A DNA stretch of 20,845 nucleotides from assembly GCA_034440235.1 (NCBI GenBank), contig JAWXBR010000051.1, forward strand, positions 1 to 20,845. The letters run 5' to 3'. Under the pieces are notes generated by a model. It was not told the DNA's origin. It did not search any database and worked only from the letters and a program-made list of their open reading frames with translations. How positions within the stretch are numbered: the stretch's first letter is position 1; each line of letters begins with the position of its first letter. Made by a program: the position numbers and the translations under genes. This DNA comes from JAWXBR01 sp034440235. Lineage in GTDB: Bacteria > Bacteroidota > Ignavibacteria > Kapaibacteriales > Kapaibacteriaceae. Below, piece after piece: positions 5,226 through 13,691 of the stretch.

Positions 5226-7283
5226 ATGCGGGCATTCGCAACTGCGCTTGTAATGGCAACTGTGCTTGTCTTCGCAACCACACTATCCACAGCGCAGGAA
5301 GACAAACAATCTTTTCACGAAGCAGTAGGTGTGCGCTCGCCTAAACATGCCTGCGAGACCCTTCAGAATATTCCGCTCAAATCACTCGAAAACGATGTTG
5401 ATGTCCTGTCCTACGAGGTATTCCTGGATTTGTACGATGGACTACTCCCGCTTGACGACAAAACCGATACTCCGCCAACGTATCGTGCATCCGTCGACAT
5501 ACGCATTGTCATCCTAAGCGACACCTTAACAAGCATACCATTACACGCAGATGGTATTACAATCGATATCGATTCTGCGTTTGTAAATGGTGTGCTTGCA
5601 ACAACACGTAGATCGCGTGGAAAGCTTCTCGTAACATATTCAACGCAGCCTAAGAAAAATGACACACTACACGTTCGCATTGTTTACAATGTCGATCGGG
5701 TTGGTGGTGGTGGACTCGTTGTTTCGAACGGACGTGATATGGCACGCGACCTGGGCTCATATCCAATTGCATTTACGTTTAGCGAACCAGAGAATTCGCG
5801 CCGATGGTATCCGTGCAACGATGTGCCTAACGATAAAGCTCTCTTCAGAGCTCGCGCTCGCATGCCTAAAGGCAATCGACTTGTATCGAATGGCGAACTC
5901 GAAACAACCAAGCTCGATGGCGACACAGCAATAGTCGAGACGTGGTCAAGTCCCGACGTCATGCCGCCATACCTCTTCGTCATGAATGCCTCGAAGTTCA
6001 ACCAACATTATCAGTTGTATTCGCGCGACGACGGCACAGGTGTGCCGATCCGCAACTTTCATTGGGACACCGACGAAAGTGGTTTTTACAAGGCGCGTTA
6101 CGCAGTACGCAATGTGCCTGAGATGTTCAAGGCGTTTGAACCGAGGTTCGGACGTTATCCGTTTCGCACGTACGGACATGTTGCTGTCCACCCAGTAAAC
6201 ATCGGTGGCATGGAGCATCAGACAATGTCGACGGTTAGCAGAAGGTGGCTCGAAGGCAATGCCGAAGTTGGCTACGCTCACGAGCTCGGACATCAGTGGC
6301 TGGGTGATGCCGTCACATGCGCAACCTGGGGCGACATCTGGCTCAACGAAGGTGGTGCAACGTTCAGCGAAGCGCTGTGGCTAGAACACACGTCGGGCGA
6401 AGCCGGCTACCGCGTACAAATGATGCGACGTCGAGCAAAGTATTTAGAGCAAGGGCTAAGCGCTCCAGCGGTGTGGGATATCCCGATTGGAAACTTGTTT
6501 AACGAAGCTACTACGTATGCGAAGGCGGCATGGGTATATCACATGATGCGCCGCATGCTTGGCGATTCGTTGTTCTTCGATAAGCTACAGTTGTACTTCA
6601 CAACATTCCGCGGGCAGAGCATACAAACAGCGCAGTTCGAAGAGTTCTGGAAGCAAGAAGTAACTGAACCACTGGTTAACTGGGATCGATTCTTCGATCA
6701 GTGGGTGATGCAGCGCGGACACCCAATATTTCTTGTTCGCAAAACAATTCCTGCCGATCAAACTAACGGGCAAGTTGTGAGCGTCGAGCAAATTCAGTCT
6801 GGTGATGGCGTGCCAAGTGTGTTTCACGTTCCAATTCGATATCGACTTTATAGCGAGGGTGGGATGCTCGCGGAAGCTTATACTGTTATGCGCGGCAAAA
6901 AAACTTCTGTAGGCTGGGATGGTCCCGAGAACGTTGATAGCGTCGAGGTCGATCCAGACATGAGTATCCTGCACGAAACGATCGTCGATCTTACCGTCGG
7001 TGTTCAAGAAGACCCTCAGTCTCATGCCTGCTTAAGCTGTCCATCGCTCCGTGTAATTGGTTCAAATCCTGCCAAAGAAAACATTCTTCTGCATATCACA
7101 AATGCAACCGACGCAAGTGAACTAGCGCTCTACGATATGCGAGGCCTCGTGGTGGTATCGCAGTCTGTAGGTGCTTCGCAGAATGCTTTGAACATCGACG
7201 CTACTCGTCTGTCGGCAGGTGTGTATGTTGCAGTGCTGACAACCCGCACAGGGACAGCTTCGACAAGAATTGTTGTTCAGTAA
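5226..7283 (+). CDS. Secreted M1-family zinc aminopeptidase with type IX sorting tail
   Basis: This is a 685-residue protein from the ATG at 5226, chosen because it begins a clean signal peptide (MRAFATALVMATVLVFATTL, cut near STAQ); the frame is open from ATG 5112. The zinc site is HELGH (residues 352-356) followed after 18 residues by Glu375 (WLNEG), the HExxH-x18-E pattern of M1 peptidases. The substrate-anchoring GAMEN motif appears as GGMEH (327-331). An 'EATTYAKAAWVYHMM' segment carries the expected catalytic Tyr. The last 60 or so residues (LALYDMRGLVV... LSAGVYVAVLTTRTGTASTRIVVQ) form a Por/type IX sorting domain. It probably trims peptides at the cell surface or outside the cell and lies 64 bases after the hydrolase gene, probably in the same transcript. 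Confidence 0.93.
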   Translation: MRAFATALVMATVLVFATTLSTAQEDKQSFHEAVGVRSPKHACETLQNIPLKSLENDVDVLSYEVFLDLYDGLLPLDDKTDTPPTYRASVDIRIVILSDTLTSIPLHADGITIDIDSAFVNGVLATTRRSRGKLLVTYSTQPKKNDTLHVRIVYNVDRVGGGGLVVSNGRDMARDLGSYPIAFTFSEPENSRRWYPCNDVPNDKALFRARARMPKGNRLVSNGELETTKLDGDTAIVETWSSPDVMPPYLFVMNASKFNQHYQLYSRDDGTGVPIRNFHWDTDESGFYKARYAVRNVPEMFKAFEPRFGRYPFRTYGHVAVHPVNIGGMEHQTMSTVSRRWLEGNAEVGYAHELGHQWLGDAVTCATWGDIWLNEGGATFSEALWLEHTSGEAGYRVQMMRRRAKYLEQGLSAPAVWDIPIGNLFNEATTYAKAAWVYHMMRRMLGDSLFFDKLQLYFTTFRGQSIQTAQFEEFWKQEVTEPLVNWDRFFDQWVMQRGHPIFLVRKTIPADQTNGQVVSVEQIQSGDGVPSVFHVPIRYRLYSEGGMLAEAYTVMRGKKTSVGWDGPENVDSVEVDPDMSILHETIVDLTVGVQEDPQSHACLSCPSLRVIGSNPAKENILLHITNATDASELALYDMRGLVVVSQSVGASQNALNIDATRLSAGVYVAVLTTRTGTASTRIVVQ

Positions 7284-7344
7284 ACACAAGTCACTTCTTC
7301 AACGCGCCCCTTTGGCGACAAGCCCCTTACCGCTTTTGATACAC

Positions 7345-7980
7345 ATGCAAGACATCGCAACCATACGCCGAGAATACACACGCGCCGAGCTCACGCAAGA
7401 GAGTGTCGCTGCCGAACCGCTAGAGCAGTTGTCGGCTTGGTTAAGCGATGCAGTTGTTTCGCAGGTACACGAGCCAACGGCCATGACGTTGTCGACGGTG
7501 AACGACGCTGGACGTCCGTCATCGCGAGTCGTTCTTGCGAAGTCTATCGATAGCGGCATTGTGTTCTTTACGAATTATGAAAGTCGCAAGGGACACGACC
7601 TGGCGGCACATCCGTTTGCATCGCTGGTGTTTTTCTGGCCCGAACTCGAACGACAGGTACGTGTCGAAGGAAGTGTCGAGAAAGTGCCTCGCGCCGTTTC
7701 AGAAGCATACTGGATATCACGTCCGTTCACCAGCCGCATCGGCGCAACAGCTTCAAAGCAAAGCACTACACTCGATTCGCGAGAAGAACTTGAACGTCTT
7801 GTTGATGAACTCAGCATAGAGTGGGTCGACGGCAACGTTCCTCTACCCGAAACATGGGGCGGATATCGCGTTGTTCCCGATTACTTCGAATTCTGGCAGG
7901 GCAGGGCATCGCGTCTTCACGATCGTATTGCATACATCGGTAAGGGTCAGGAATGGGGCTTGGTGAGACTATCTCCCTAA
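7345..7980 (+). CDS. pdxH: Pyridoxamine/pyridoxine 5'-phosphate oxidase
   Basis: This is a 211-residue protein, the normal family length. ATG 7345 (MQDIATIRREYTRAELT) fits the usual PdxH start better than the frame opening at 7270. It is an FMN enzyme that oxidises PNP or PMP to the cofactor PLP in the cytoplasm. Family landmarks are all present: RVVLAK (61-66), FFTNYESRKG (74-83) and ERQVRVEG (102-109) for FMN and substrate binding, SEAYWISRP (119-127), SRIGATASKQS (130-140), and the C-terminal EFWQGRASRLHDRIAY (182-197) with the RLHDR phosphate/PLP-binding signature. The gene overlaps the next one by 28 bases, so the two are probably co-translated. No PLP-related gene other than this one is in the window. 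Confidence 0.97.
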   Translation: MQDIATIRREYTRAELTQESVAAEPLEQLSAWLSDAVVSQVHEPTAMTLSTVNDAGRPSSRVVLAKSIDSGIVFFTNYESRKGHDLAAHPFASLVFFWPELERQVRVEGSVEKVPRAVSEAYWISRPFTSRIGATASKQSTTLDSREELERLVDELSIEWVDGNVPLPETWGGYRVVPDYFEFWQGRASRLHDRIAYIGKGQEWGLVRLSP

Positions 7981-8477
7981 CCGACGTACACATCCGTGCC
8001 GTTGGTGAAGACGATGACGTGCAAGCGATTACACACTTGCTGCACCGAGCGTACAAGCCCCTCGCCGACGTGGGGATGCGTTTTGTGGCAACGTATCAAG
8101 ATGAACACATGACACGCGAACGGTTTGCGTCCGGACACGGTTTTGTTGCCATAGAGAACAATGTGATTATCGCAACCATTACTATCTACCCAGCACAACA
8201 CAACAATAAATGTCTTTGGTATAACTTTCCAGGTGTATGGCACTTCGGACAGTTTGGAGTCGAACCAGTACATCAGTCGATTGGTGTCGGTTCACTTCTG
8301 TTGTCATTTGCAGAACACTACGCACACATGCAGGGTGCCGATGAGCTGGCACTCGATACTGCAGAGACTGCAGCAGAATTAATTGAGTTTTATGCTGCAC
8401 GTGGGTATTGCAATGCCGGACATGTTCAGTGGGACATAACGAATTATCGGAGTGTGGTGCTATCGAAGAAATTGTGA
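7953..8477 (+). CDS. GNAT-family N-acetyltransferase
   Basis: This is a 174-residue protein starting at ATG 7953, inside the end of pdxH. The acetyl-CoA-binding motif A is FGVEPVHQSIGVGSLLLSFA (101-120), with QxxGxG in place of the canonical Q/RxxGxG/A. It is followed by a helix (EHYAHMQGADELALDT) and motif B (LIEFYAARGYCNAGHVQW, 143-160). The N-terminal half has the typical beta-strand/helix start (VHIRAVGEDDDVQAITHLLHRAY). The substrate cannot be told: it may be a small amine, an amino acid or a protein N-terminus. The unusually long overlap with pdxH suggests one transcript and perhaps a functional link, but GNATs sit beside many unrelated genes. Confidence 0.9.
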   Translation: MGLGETISLTDVHIRAVGEDDDVQAITHLLHRAYKPLADVGMRFVATYQDEHMTRERFASGHGFVAIENNVIIATITIYPAQHNNKCLWYNFPGVWHFGQFGVEPVHQSIGVGSLLLSFAEHYAHMQGADELALDTAETAAELIEFYAARGYCNAGHVQWDITNYRSVVLSKKL

Positions 8478-8531
8478 TTGTTGCCTTTCAACAATCGAGT
8501 CGTTCACGAACAACGCAATCATGGAGAATAC

Positions 8532-9239
8532 ATGTCATTTGTCATTACGATGTATGTGCGCGAAGGAATTGTCCTTGCAAGCGACAGTCGTCTAACGTTA
8601 AACACCACAACGCAGCAGGGCGATAATCAGATTGTGCAGATGGCCGTTGGTCAGTCCGACTCGAACTACAAGACCTTCCTCGCAAATCGTATTGGAATTT
8701 CGACGTTCGGAGCTGCGGATGTGAAGGGCGAGCCGCTAGGCGGACATATCGAAGCGTTCTTGCAGGAGAACATTCTCGGACGCAATGTTGGGGTAGACGT
8801 CGTGCCTAAAATGCTGCTCGATTACTTCGCAGAGTTCCAGCCAGCACCTGCCACCCAATTTCATGTCGCAGGCTACGATGGCACTGTGCAGAGAGTTTGG
8901 GATGTGAATGTTGCTGCTGGAACGGTACATTTGTTGAACCCCATAGGCCTGCCCGGAGCCTCGTGGGGAGGAGAGGGCGACATTCTGCAACGTCTAATAT
9001 TACCAATGGCTTCCGTCAATTCAGCTGGTGCGCAGGAGTCGATGTTACCGCAGCACCATATACCCTGGCAGTTCTTTACCATGCAGGATGCCATCGATTT
9101 CTGCATATTTGCGGTTCGATCGACCATCGATGCAATCCGATTTCAACCTCGGGCCAAGACCGTCGGCGGACCTATCGACGTTCTTGTGATAAAACCTAAC
9201 GAAGCTGTCTGGGTACAGCGCAAAGAATTGCACGCCTAA
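8532..9239 (+). CDS. Proteasome-like Ntn hydrolase with Ser as first mature residue
   Basis: This is a 235-residue protein. ATG 8532 is chosen because the frame upstream has only a TTG at 8478 and because this start puts Ser directly after Met. After Met removal the N-terminus SFVITMYVREGIVLASDSR aligns with HslV/proteasome beta subunits: Ser1 in place of Thr1 and Asp17 at the same distance, with Lys46 in 'NYKTFLANRIGISTFGAAD' matching the Lys33 segment (Kxfxi...igia..G..aD). It is therefore likely an active Ntn hydrolase that needs only methionine aminopeptidase for activation. It is longer than HslV (about 175 residues) because of inserts. No hslU or regulatory ATPase is next to it. Substrate unknown; the alignment was made by eye. 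Confidence 0.75.
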   Translation: MSFVITMYVREGIVLASDSRLTLNTTTQQGDNQIVQMAVGQSDSNYKTFLANRIGISTFGAADVKGEPLGGHIEAFLQENILGRNVGVDVVPKMLLDYFAEFQPAPATQFHVAGYDGTVQRVWDVNVAAGTVHLLNPIGLPGASWGGEGDILQRLILPMASVNSAGAQESMLPQHHIPWQFFTMQDAIDFCIFAVRSTIDAIRFQPRAKTVGGPIDVLVIKPNEAVWVQRKELHA

Positions 9240-9265
9240 GTCACGTTCACGACTGCGAGCGACAC

Positions 9266-10681
9266 ATGAAAAAATCCGTCCCATTCGACCTCATGCAAGT
9301 GCTTAGGGCTGCATCCTTTTGTTTCGACCTCACGCATGTGCTTAGGGCCGCATCCTTTTGTGGTGTTGTTGCACTCTGCATGTACGCCCAATCAACCGCG
9401 CAGACCTATACTCACACGCAAGATCGCGGTCTCGTACAAGCTTCCGTTATGGGGCTGACAAGGGGCTTGTCGAATCCAGTTATCCGCTCTGCAGATGGTG
9501 CGATGTATATCGCAATTACTAGCGAGGACAATTCCTACGAGCTCAAGAAAATTCCACACAAATGGGCAACGCAGTCAATGCCGAACGAGTTGGGCAGAAT
9601 GCCGTATGCTGAGTATATCGCAACAGCAATTGCAGTTAGTGGCGATAAAGTATGGGTGGGTTCGAAGGATGAATTGTCGTATCAGGCAGATGCTGGTTGG
9701 ACAAAAATTTCAACCGCAGCAGCCGGACGTCATACGCAGGTAGATCATCTCACAGCGTATGAAGACCTTCGTGGTGTGTTTGCCTCAATCTCTTCGACTG
9801 CATCTTCGGCGTCGCAGGAAACGCAACCCCGAACAACCATCGAACTTATTACATCAACAGACCGACGTGAACTCTATCGCGATGAAACAGCTCAGTTCGC
9901 ATTCAGCAGCGGTACTAAACTAAGTGACGGTTCGTATCTCTTTGCTTCGCGCTCGGGCAACGAGCGTTGTCTCGTCCGTGTGCGCGCAGAAGGCACAGTA
10001 CGCACCATCGCTGCTCCTCCGGGCATGCCCGCTAGCGCACAACCTGCTCTAGTTGTTAAAGGCAACGCTGGCAAATATTACTGCATCTACCAAGCTGAAA
10101 CACAACGCAGCGTCACGCAGCCATCGTTTGTTGTGGTGTACGACGAAGCGTCAGATAAGACAGAGTACGTCGAGCTTGGCAACATGGGGTGGCGCGTTAC
10201 AGGTGGCATCATGGCAGGAAATGTTCTACTCATGTCCGCAGATAACGGCGTTATTTCGCTTAAGGATAAAAAGGCAAGCACGTATCGCTTCTTTGGAAAT
10301 GTAGAAGGTATAGAGAACGATGTCGAAGCCATGGGCATCACGACGCTGAATCGTAATACAGCGTTAGTATCAACGCAACTCGGATTCATTCTTCTACCAC
10401 TTTCGTTGTTCGATGAAACACCTGTCTCAAATGAGTTCACCGACCTAACGGCAGTTTCGTCAAAGCAAGGTCAGCTAAACTTCGAATCTCTTATGCCATC
10501 CGACATCATCGACTGGCAAGTCTTCGATAACTCTGGACGCATGATTACTGAAGGCAAAACATCCGTGGGTGAAGTGCCATCAGGACTTAACCTACCTACG
10601 CTTTCTAGTGGTGCCTACAACGTCGTAATGACAAGTGCAGGCAATGCAGTGTACCTACAACGCATCATCGTCAGCCGATAA
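9266..10681 (+). CDS. Secreted protein with type IX sorting tail, beta-propeller-like
   Basis: This is a 471-residue protein from ATG 9266, 26 bases after the Ntn hydrolase. The signal region is odd: a 13-residue block (FDLxxVLRAASFC) occurs twice at residues 7-32 before the hydrophobic GVVALCMYAQSTAQ and the likely cleavage site. The body has repeated short strands with aromatic and 'W-V-G-S' patterns (SGDKVWVGSKDELSYQADAGW, DGSYLFASRSGN, AGNVLLMSADNGVISL), suggesting a beta-propeller. The last 70 residues (WQVFDNSGRMITEGKT... LPTLSSGAYNVVMTSAG... RIIVSR) form a type IX sorting domain. It is therefore exported across the outer membrane and possibly surface-anchored; no enzymatic motif is seen. 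It is the last gene of the plus-strand run. Confidence 0.85.
   Translation: MKKSVPFDLMQVLRAASFCFDLTHVLRAASFCGVVALCMYAQSTAQTYTHTQDRGLVQASVMGLTRGLSNPVIRSADGAMYIAITSEDNSYELKKIPHKWATQSMPNELGRMPYAEYIATAIAVSGDKVWVGSKDELSYQADAGWTKISTAAAGRHTQVDHLTAYEDLRGVFASISSTASSASQETQPRTTIELITSTDRRELYRDETAQFAFSSGTKLSDGSYLFASRSGNERCLVRVRAEGTVRTIAAPPGMPASAQPALVVKGNAGKYYCIYQAETQRSVTQPSFVVVYDEASDKTEYVELGNMGWRVTGGIMAGNVLLMSADNGVISLKDKKASTYRFFGNVEGIENDVEAMGITTLNRNTALVSTQLGFILLPLSLFDETPVSNEFTDLTAVSSKQGQLNFESLMPSDIIDWQVFDNSGRMITEGKTSVGEVPSGLNLPTLSSGAYNVVMTSAGNAVYLQRIIVSR
9284..9361 (+). repeat. Two 39-bp tandem repeats in the signal region
   Basis: Units 9284-9322 and 9323-9361 differ at three positions and encode FDLMQVLRAASFC and FDLTHVLRAASFC in frame. 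The period is a multiple of three, so gain or loss of a unit would keep the reading frame. Confidence 0.95.
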
Positions 10682-10749
10682 TCAGAGTCTAGTAAGGGGC
10701 TTGAAGAAGGGTCTCAAAATAGTGCGACGCTCGAAATTCAGGCGAGGGT

Positions 10750-11802
10750 TTATGCGCGAAGGCGCGGGTCGGTAGCATCACGCAGTGCGTCGCCAATTAG
10801 CTGGAATGCACTAACTGTAATAAAGATTAGCAACCCTGGGAATACTGCAAGCCACCACGAGTAGGTGCTTGAGCGTGCTTTGAAGAGCACACTGCCCCAC
10901 GTTACGACTGTAGGTGGCACGCCGAAGCCTAGAAACGAAAGTGCGCTTTCTAGAAGAATTGCTGCTACAATTCCAAACGCAACGTAAATCATGACCGGTG
11001 CAATTGCATTAGGCATGATGTGACGTATGATGATGCGTGGCGTAGAAAATCCTAAAGCAGTTGCAGAGCTTATGTAATCGAGGTTGCGAATGCGCAGCAC
11101 CTCACCGCGCATGAAGCGTGCGATACTCGTCCAGCCCGTAATGCCAATGAGCCCCATGATGAGCCACAGTCCTCCTTGCTCGACCATTGCAACAATGGTG
11201 ATGATGAGGAAGAAGCGGGGGAATGTGATGACGATTTCTATAAGGCGCGATGCAAGAAGATCGATGCGTCCGCCGAAGAAGCCTGCAATTGCACCGATGA
11301 AGATTCCGATGACCGATGCAATGCCCATTGCAATGAAGCCAATAGACAGCGCATAACGCGAGCCATGAATGAGTCCGGCAAACACATCACGTCCGATGTC
11401 GTCGGTTCCCAGCCAATGAGCCTTACTTGGAGAACGTTGTTTTAATGACACAAGCTGTTTGTCTGTTGTTGACGGCGAGTAGGGAATAGGTGGAAACACT
11501 ACCCAGTCGTACTGCAGTTCTTTCCAATCGATGTTAACGTAGTCTTTGCCCCATTCGGCGAAGCCGAGCCCCACACCATAACTCTTTATTACTGGGAAGA
11601 TGAGTTCACCTTTGTTAGAGGCGATGATGGGTTTGTCGTTGGCGAGAAAGTCTGCGAAAACGGCAACGAACGCAATAGCAGCAACCACCCACACGCTTAT
11701 CATGCCGTAGGTGCTCTTGCGGAACTGACGTCGCACGAAGGCGCCGTAGGACTCGCCTTCGTTGCTGTTCTCTGCAGTTGTTTTAGGAAGCTTTTTTGCC
11801 AT
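10750..11802 (-). CDS. ABC transporter permease, OppC/DppC/YejE type
   Basis: This is a 350-residue inner-membrane protein from ATG 11802 (an upstream TTG at 11823 is less likely). It has one N-terminal membrane segment (MISVWVVAAIAFVAVFADFL), then a periplasmic stretch of roughly 75 residues, then the OppC hallmark HWLGTDDIGRDVFAGLIHGSR (129-149) and a five-helix transport domain. The EAA loop (ATALGFSTPRIIIRHIMPNA, about 247-267) contacts the ATPase. The long insert before HWLGTD (NDKPIIASNKGELIFPV... FPPIPYSP) resembles YejE-type permeases. It overlaps the end of the upstream OppB-like gene by 20 bases, so the two are co-translated. Substrates are probably oligopeptides; the ATPase and binding protein are not in this window. 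Confidence 0.93.
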   Translation of the reverse strand: MAKKLPKTTAENSNEGESYGAFVRRQFRKSTYGMISVWVVAAIAFVAVFADFLANDKPIIASNKGELIFPVIKSYGVGLGFAEWGKDYVNIDWKELQYDWVVFPPIPYSPSTTDKQLVSLKQRSPSKAHWLGTDDIGRDVFAGLIHGSRYALSIGFIAMGIASVIGIFIGAIAGFFGGRIDLLASRLIEIVITFPRFFLIITIVAMVEQGGLWLIMGLIGITGWTSIARFMRGEVLRIRNLDYISSATALGFSTPRIIIRHIMPNAIAPVMIYVAFGIVAAILLESALSFLGFGVPPTVVTWGSVLFKARSSTYSWWLAVFPGLLIFITVSAFQLIGDALRDATDPRLRA

Positions 11803-12865
11803 AGCTGATGCGAGGATCTGCAATTGAGTAGAGGATGTCGGCCAAGAGCATGCCTACGAGTGTTAGGATGGCCGAGATTGTAAACACTGCCATAATCATC
11901 GGGTAGTCGCGCGATACAAGGCCTTGATACGACAACTGACCCATTCCGGGAATGCTGAAGATTGTTTCGATGATGACCGAACCACCAATAAGATTTGGAA
12001 TGATTGCCGCAACGATTGTGATGAGCGGGATGAGTGCGTTGCGCAGAGCGTGTTTGTAAATCACTGCGCGTTCGTTCAGACCTTTTGCGCGTGCCGTACG
12101 GATGTAGTCCTGACGTACTACTTCGAGCATCGACGAGCGCATCTGGCGCGAGATGAATGCAAAGTCGGAGTACACATAAATGATCATCGGTAGCGTAAGG
12201 TGCCACGCCATATCGCTTAGCTGCTTATACCACGGCCAATTCACAGAATAGCCTGCAGAGCGGAGTCCGTTCGACGGAAAAATTGCAAGAAATTCGGGAT
12301 TCGACAGAAACGTAATTGCAAGTGTACCCACCCAGAATACTGGCAATGAATACAACGCAAAAAGTGTAAACGTAGAAAGCTTGTCGAACATCGTGCCTTG
12401 ATGTGTAGACGAGTACACACCCGTGGGAATGGCAATCATGTATGCAATGATGATTGCAAGCAGGTTCATGATGAGTGTTACAGGAACACGCTCGACAATT
12501 TTGTCCCAGACCGGACGGTTGTCCTGAAACGACTTCCCGAAATCCGGACGTCCCGTAAACACGGCCTTGCCGTAGTCTGATGTTGTTGGTGTGAACACCT
12601 GCGCCATATCAAAACACAGCAAGCCACCAGTCCATATCACATACTGCTTCCAGATGGGCTTGTCGAGGTGCCACTGCTTACGAATGAGCTCGAGTGTTTT
12701 CTCGTTTATCGTAGATCTGCCAGACATGCCCCCTTCCGACCCTTGCCCAACCTTCGAGGCTGCGGGGTCACCCGGTGCTAGCCGGCTAATCCCAAACGAG
12801 ATAACCGTAATAATGAACAACGTCGGCAGAAAGAGAAGACAGCGCTTAAGAATGTACATCCACAT
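11783..12865 (-). CDS. ABC transporter permease, OppB/DppB/YejB type
   Basis: This is a 360-residue inner-membrane protein. ATG 12865 or ATG 12859 (MYILKRCLLFLPTLF) is the likely start; the longer frame opens at a TTG. It shows the OppB layout: the N-terminal helix ILKRCLLFLPTLFIITVISFGISRLAPGDPA, a long periplasmic loop ending in PDFGKSFQDNRPVWDKIVERVPVTL, then five membrane helices with the EAA loop YIRTARAKGLNERAVIYKHALRNALIPLI and the terminal 'ADILYSIADPRISY'. It forms the translocation pore together with the permease encoded at 10750-11802. The secreted aminopeptidase encoded nearby would produce substrates of the kind such transporters import (inference). Confidence 0.93.
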   Translation of the reverse strand: MWMYILKRCLLFLPTLFIITVISFGISRLAPGDPAASKVGQGSEGGMSGRSTINEKTLELIRKQWHLDKPIWKQYVIWTGGLLCFDMAQVFTPTTSDYGKAVFTGRPDFGKSFQDNRPVWDKIVERVPVTLIMNLLAIIIAYMIAIPTGVYSSTHQGTMFDKLSTFTLFALYSLPVFWVGTLAITFLSNPEFLAIFPSNGLRSAGYSVNWPWYKQLSDMAWHLTLPMIIYVYSDFAFISRQMRSSMLEVVRQDYIRTARAKGLNERAVIYKHALRNALIPLITIVAAIIPNLIGGSVIIETIFSIPGMGQLSYQGLVSRDYPMIMAVFTISAILTLVGMLLADILYSIADPRISYGKKAS

Positions 12866-13076
12866 ATGCAGCAAATATGTGGCAATGCGTGGTTAACCCA
12901 AGCATATGACACTTAGAAGCTTGATCTCAGGGTGATGGGACATTACGGAACCGTGATTAAAAAAAACTCGAGTTTATTGCCGAATTCAAACAGATTAGCA
13001 AGGAATAAACAACGCAATTCTATTGAAAAATTAGGGTGGGAGCAATGTTGAATTATTGCCGGCGTAATACATCGTA
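12866..13076. other. Gap between oppB-like gene and AT-rich cassette
   Basis: No gene is visible. The right half is AT-rich and probably holds the cassette promoter, but no TTG-N19-TAnnTTTG match is seen. A short inverted repeat GCAAT-N8-ATTGC lies at about 13042-13059, shortly before the ATG at 13077. Confidence 0.4.
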
Positions 13077-13691
13077 ATGCAAATGATCACTATTGAGCGT
13101 GGAATTGTCGTTGCGACAAATCTCTCTCCCATCATCGCGTTGTTGAACAACTTCATTGGATTGGAGGTGTCTGACTCTGACCGCCAATCTGAGAATTCTG
13201 GTGTATATAGAGTTGGTGATCTGTTATTGAAATTGCGCGCGGATGGTTTTGAAATTGTACATCAAGTTGAAAAGTTGGAAGCCAAAGGCTTTGAAGTTTA
13301 CCCTGAACAAATTGTAAACATCGCGTCAAGCATTATTAGGAAGGTGAACACTGAGGTGATTACTGCAGTAGGAGTTAATATCAAGTTGTTGTACCCATCT
13401 GTTGAAAATTCTGTTCAAGACAACCTAAAGGGCAACTATGTACGCCTCGGACAACGGCGTGTGTATTCTTATTCCACTTTTAAAGTGACAGTAAAACTTG
13501 ATAAGGTTGACTATGAATATTTTGAAGATGAAATCAAAAGAGGAAAAGGTTGGATCGCCGACTTTAACGTGAATGTTGATGGGAAGGATCTAGGTGAATT
13601 GTTAAGCCTTGGTCTTAGATCATGGATCGATGAAAATGTATTTCAACTCAGAGAGCTTGTTCAAAAAATAGTTTTGGATTTAGAGAAGTGA
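13077..13691 (+). CDS. Hypothetical protein, first gene of AT-rich cassette
   Basis: This is a 204-residue protein from ATG 13077 (ATG 13083, MITIERG, also fits). It has no signal peptide and no recognised domain. The N-terminal part has a hydrophobic helix-like stretch (LSPIIALLNNFIGLEV). The middle (INIASSIIRK, AVGVNIKLLYPSV) and 'VYSYSTFKVTVKLDKVDYEY' look like beta strands. The C-terminus is helical and acidic (DENVFQLRELVQKIVLDLEK). It is probably soluble and cytoplasmic. It overlaps the next gene as GTGA at 13688-13691. Codon use is AT-rich compared with neighbouring genes. I do not recognise the family; the beta-rich middle could form a dimer or partner-binding surface with the next two products. 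Confidence 0.75.
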   Translation: MQMITIERGIVVATNLSPIIALLNNFIGLEVSDSDRQSENSGVYRVGDLLLKLRADGFEIVHQVEKLEAKGFEVYPEQIVNIASSIIRKVNTEVITAVGVNIKLLYPSVENSVQDNLKGNYVRLGQRRVYSYSTFKVTVKLDKVDYEYFEDEIKRGKGWIADFNVNVDGKDLGELLSLGLRSWIDENVFQLRELVQKIVLDLEK

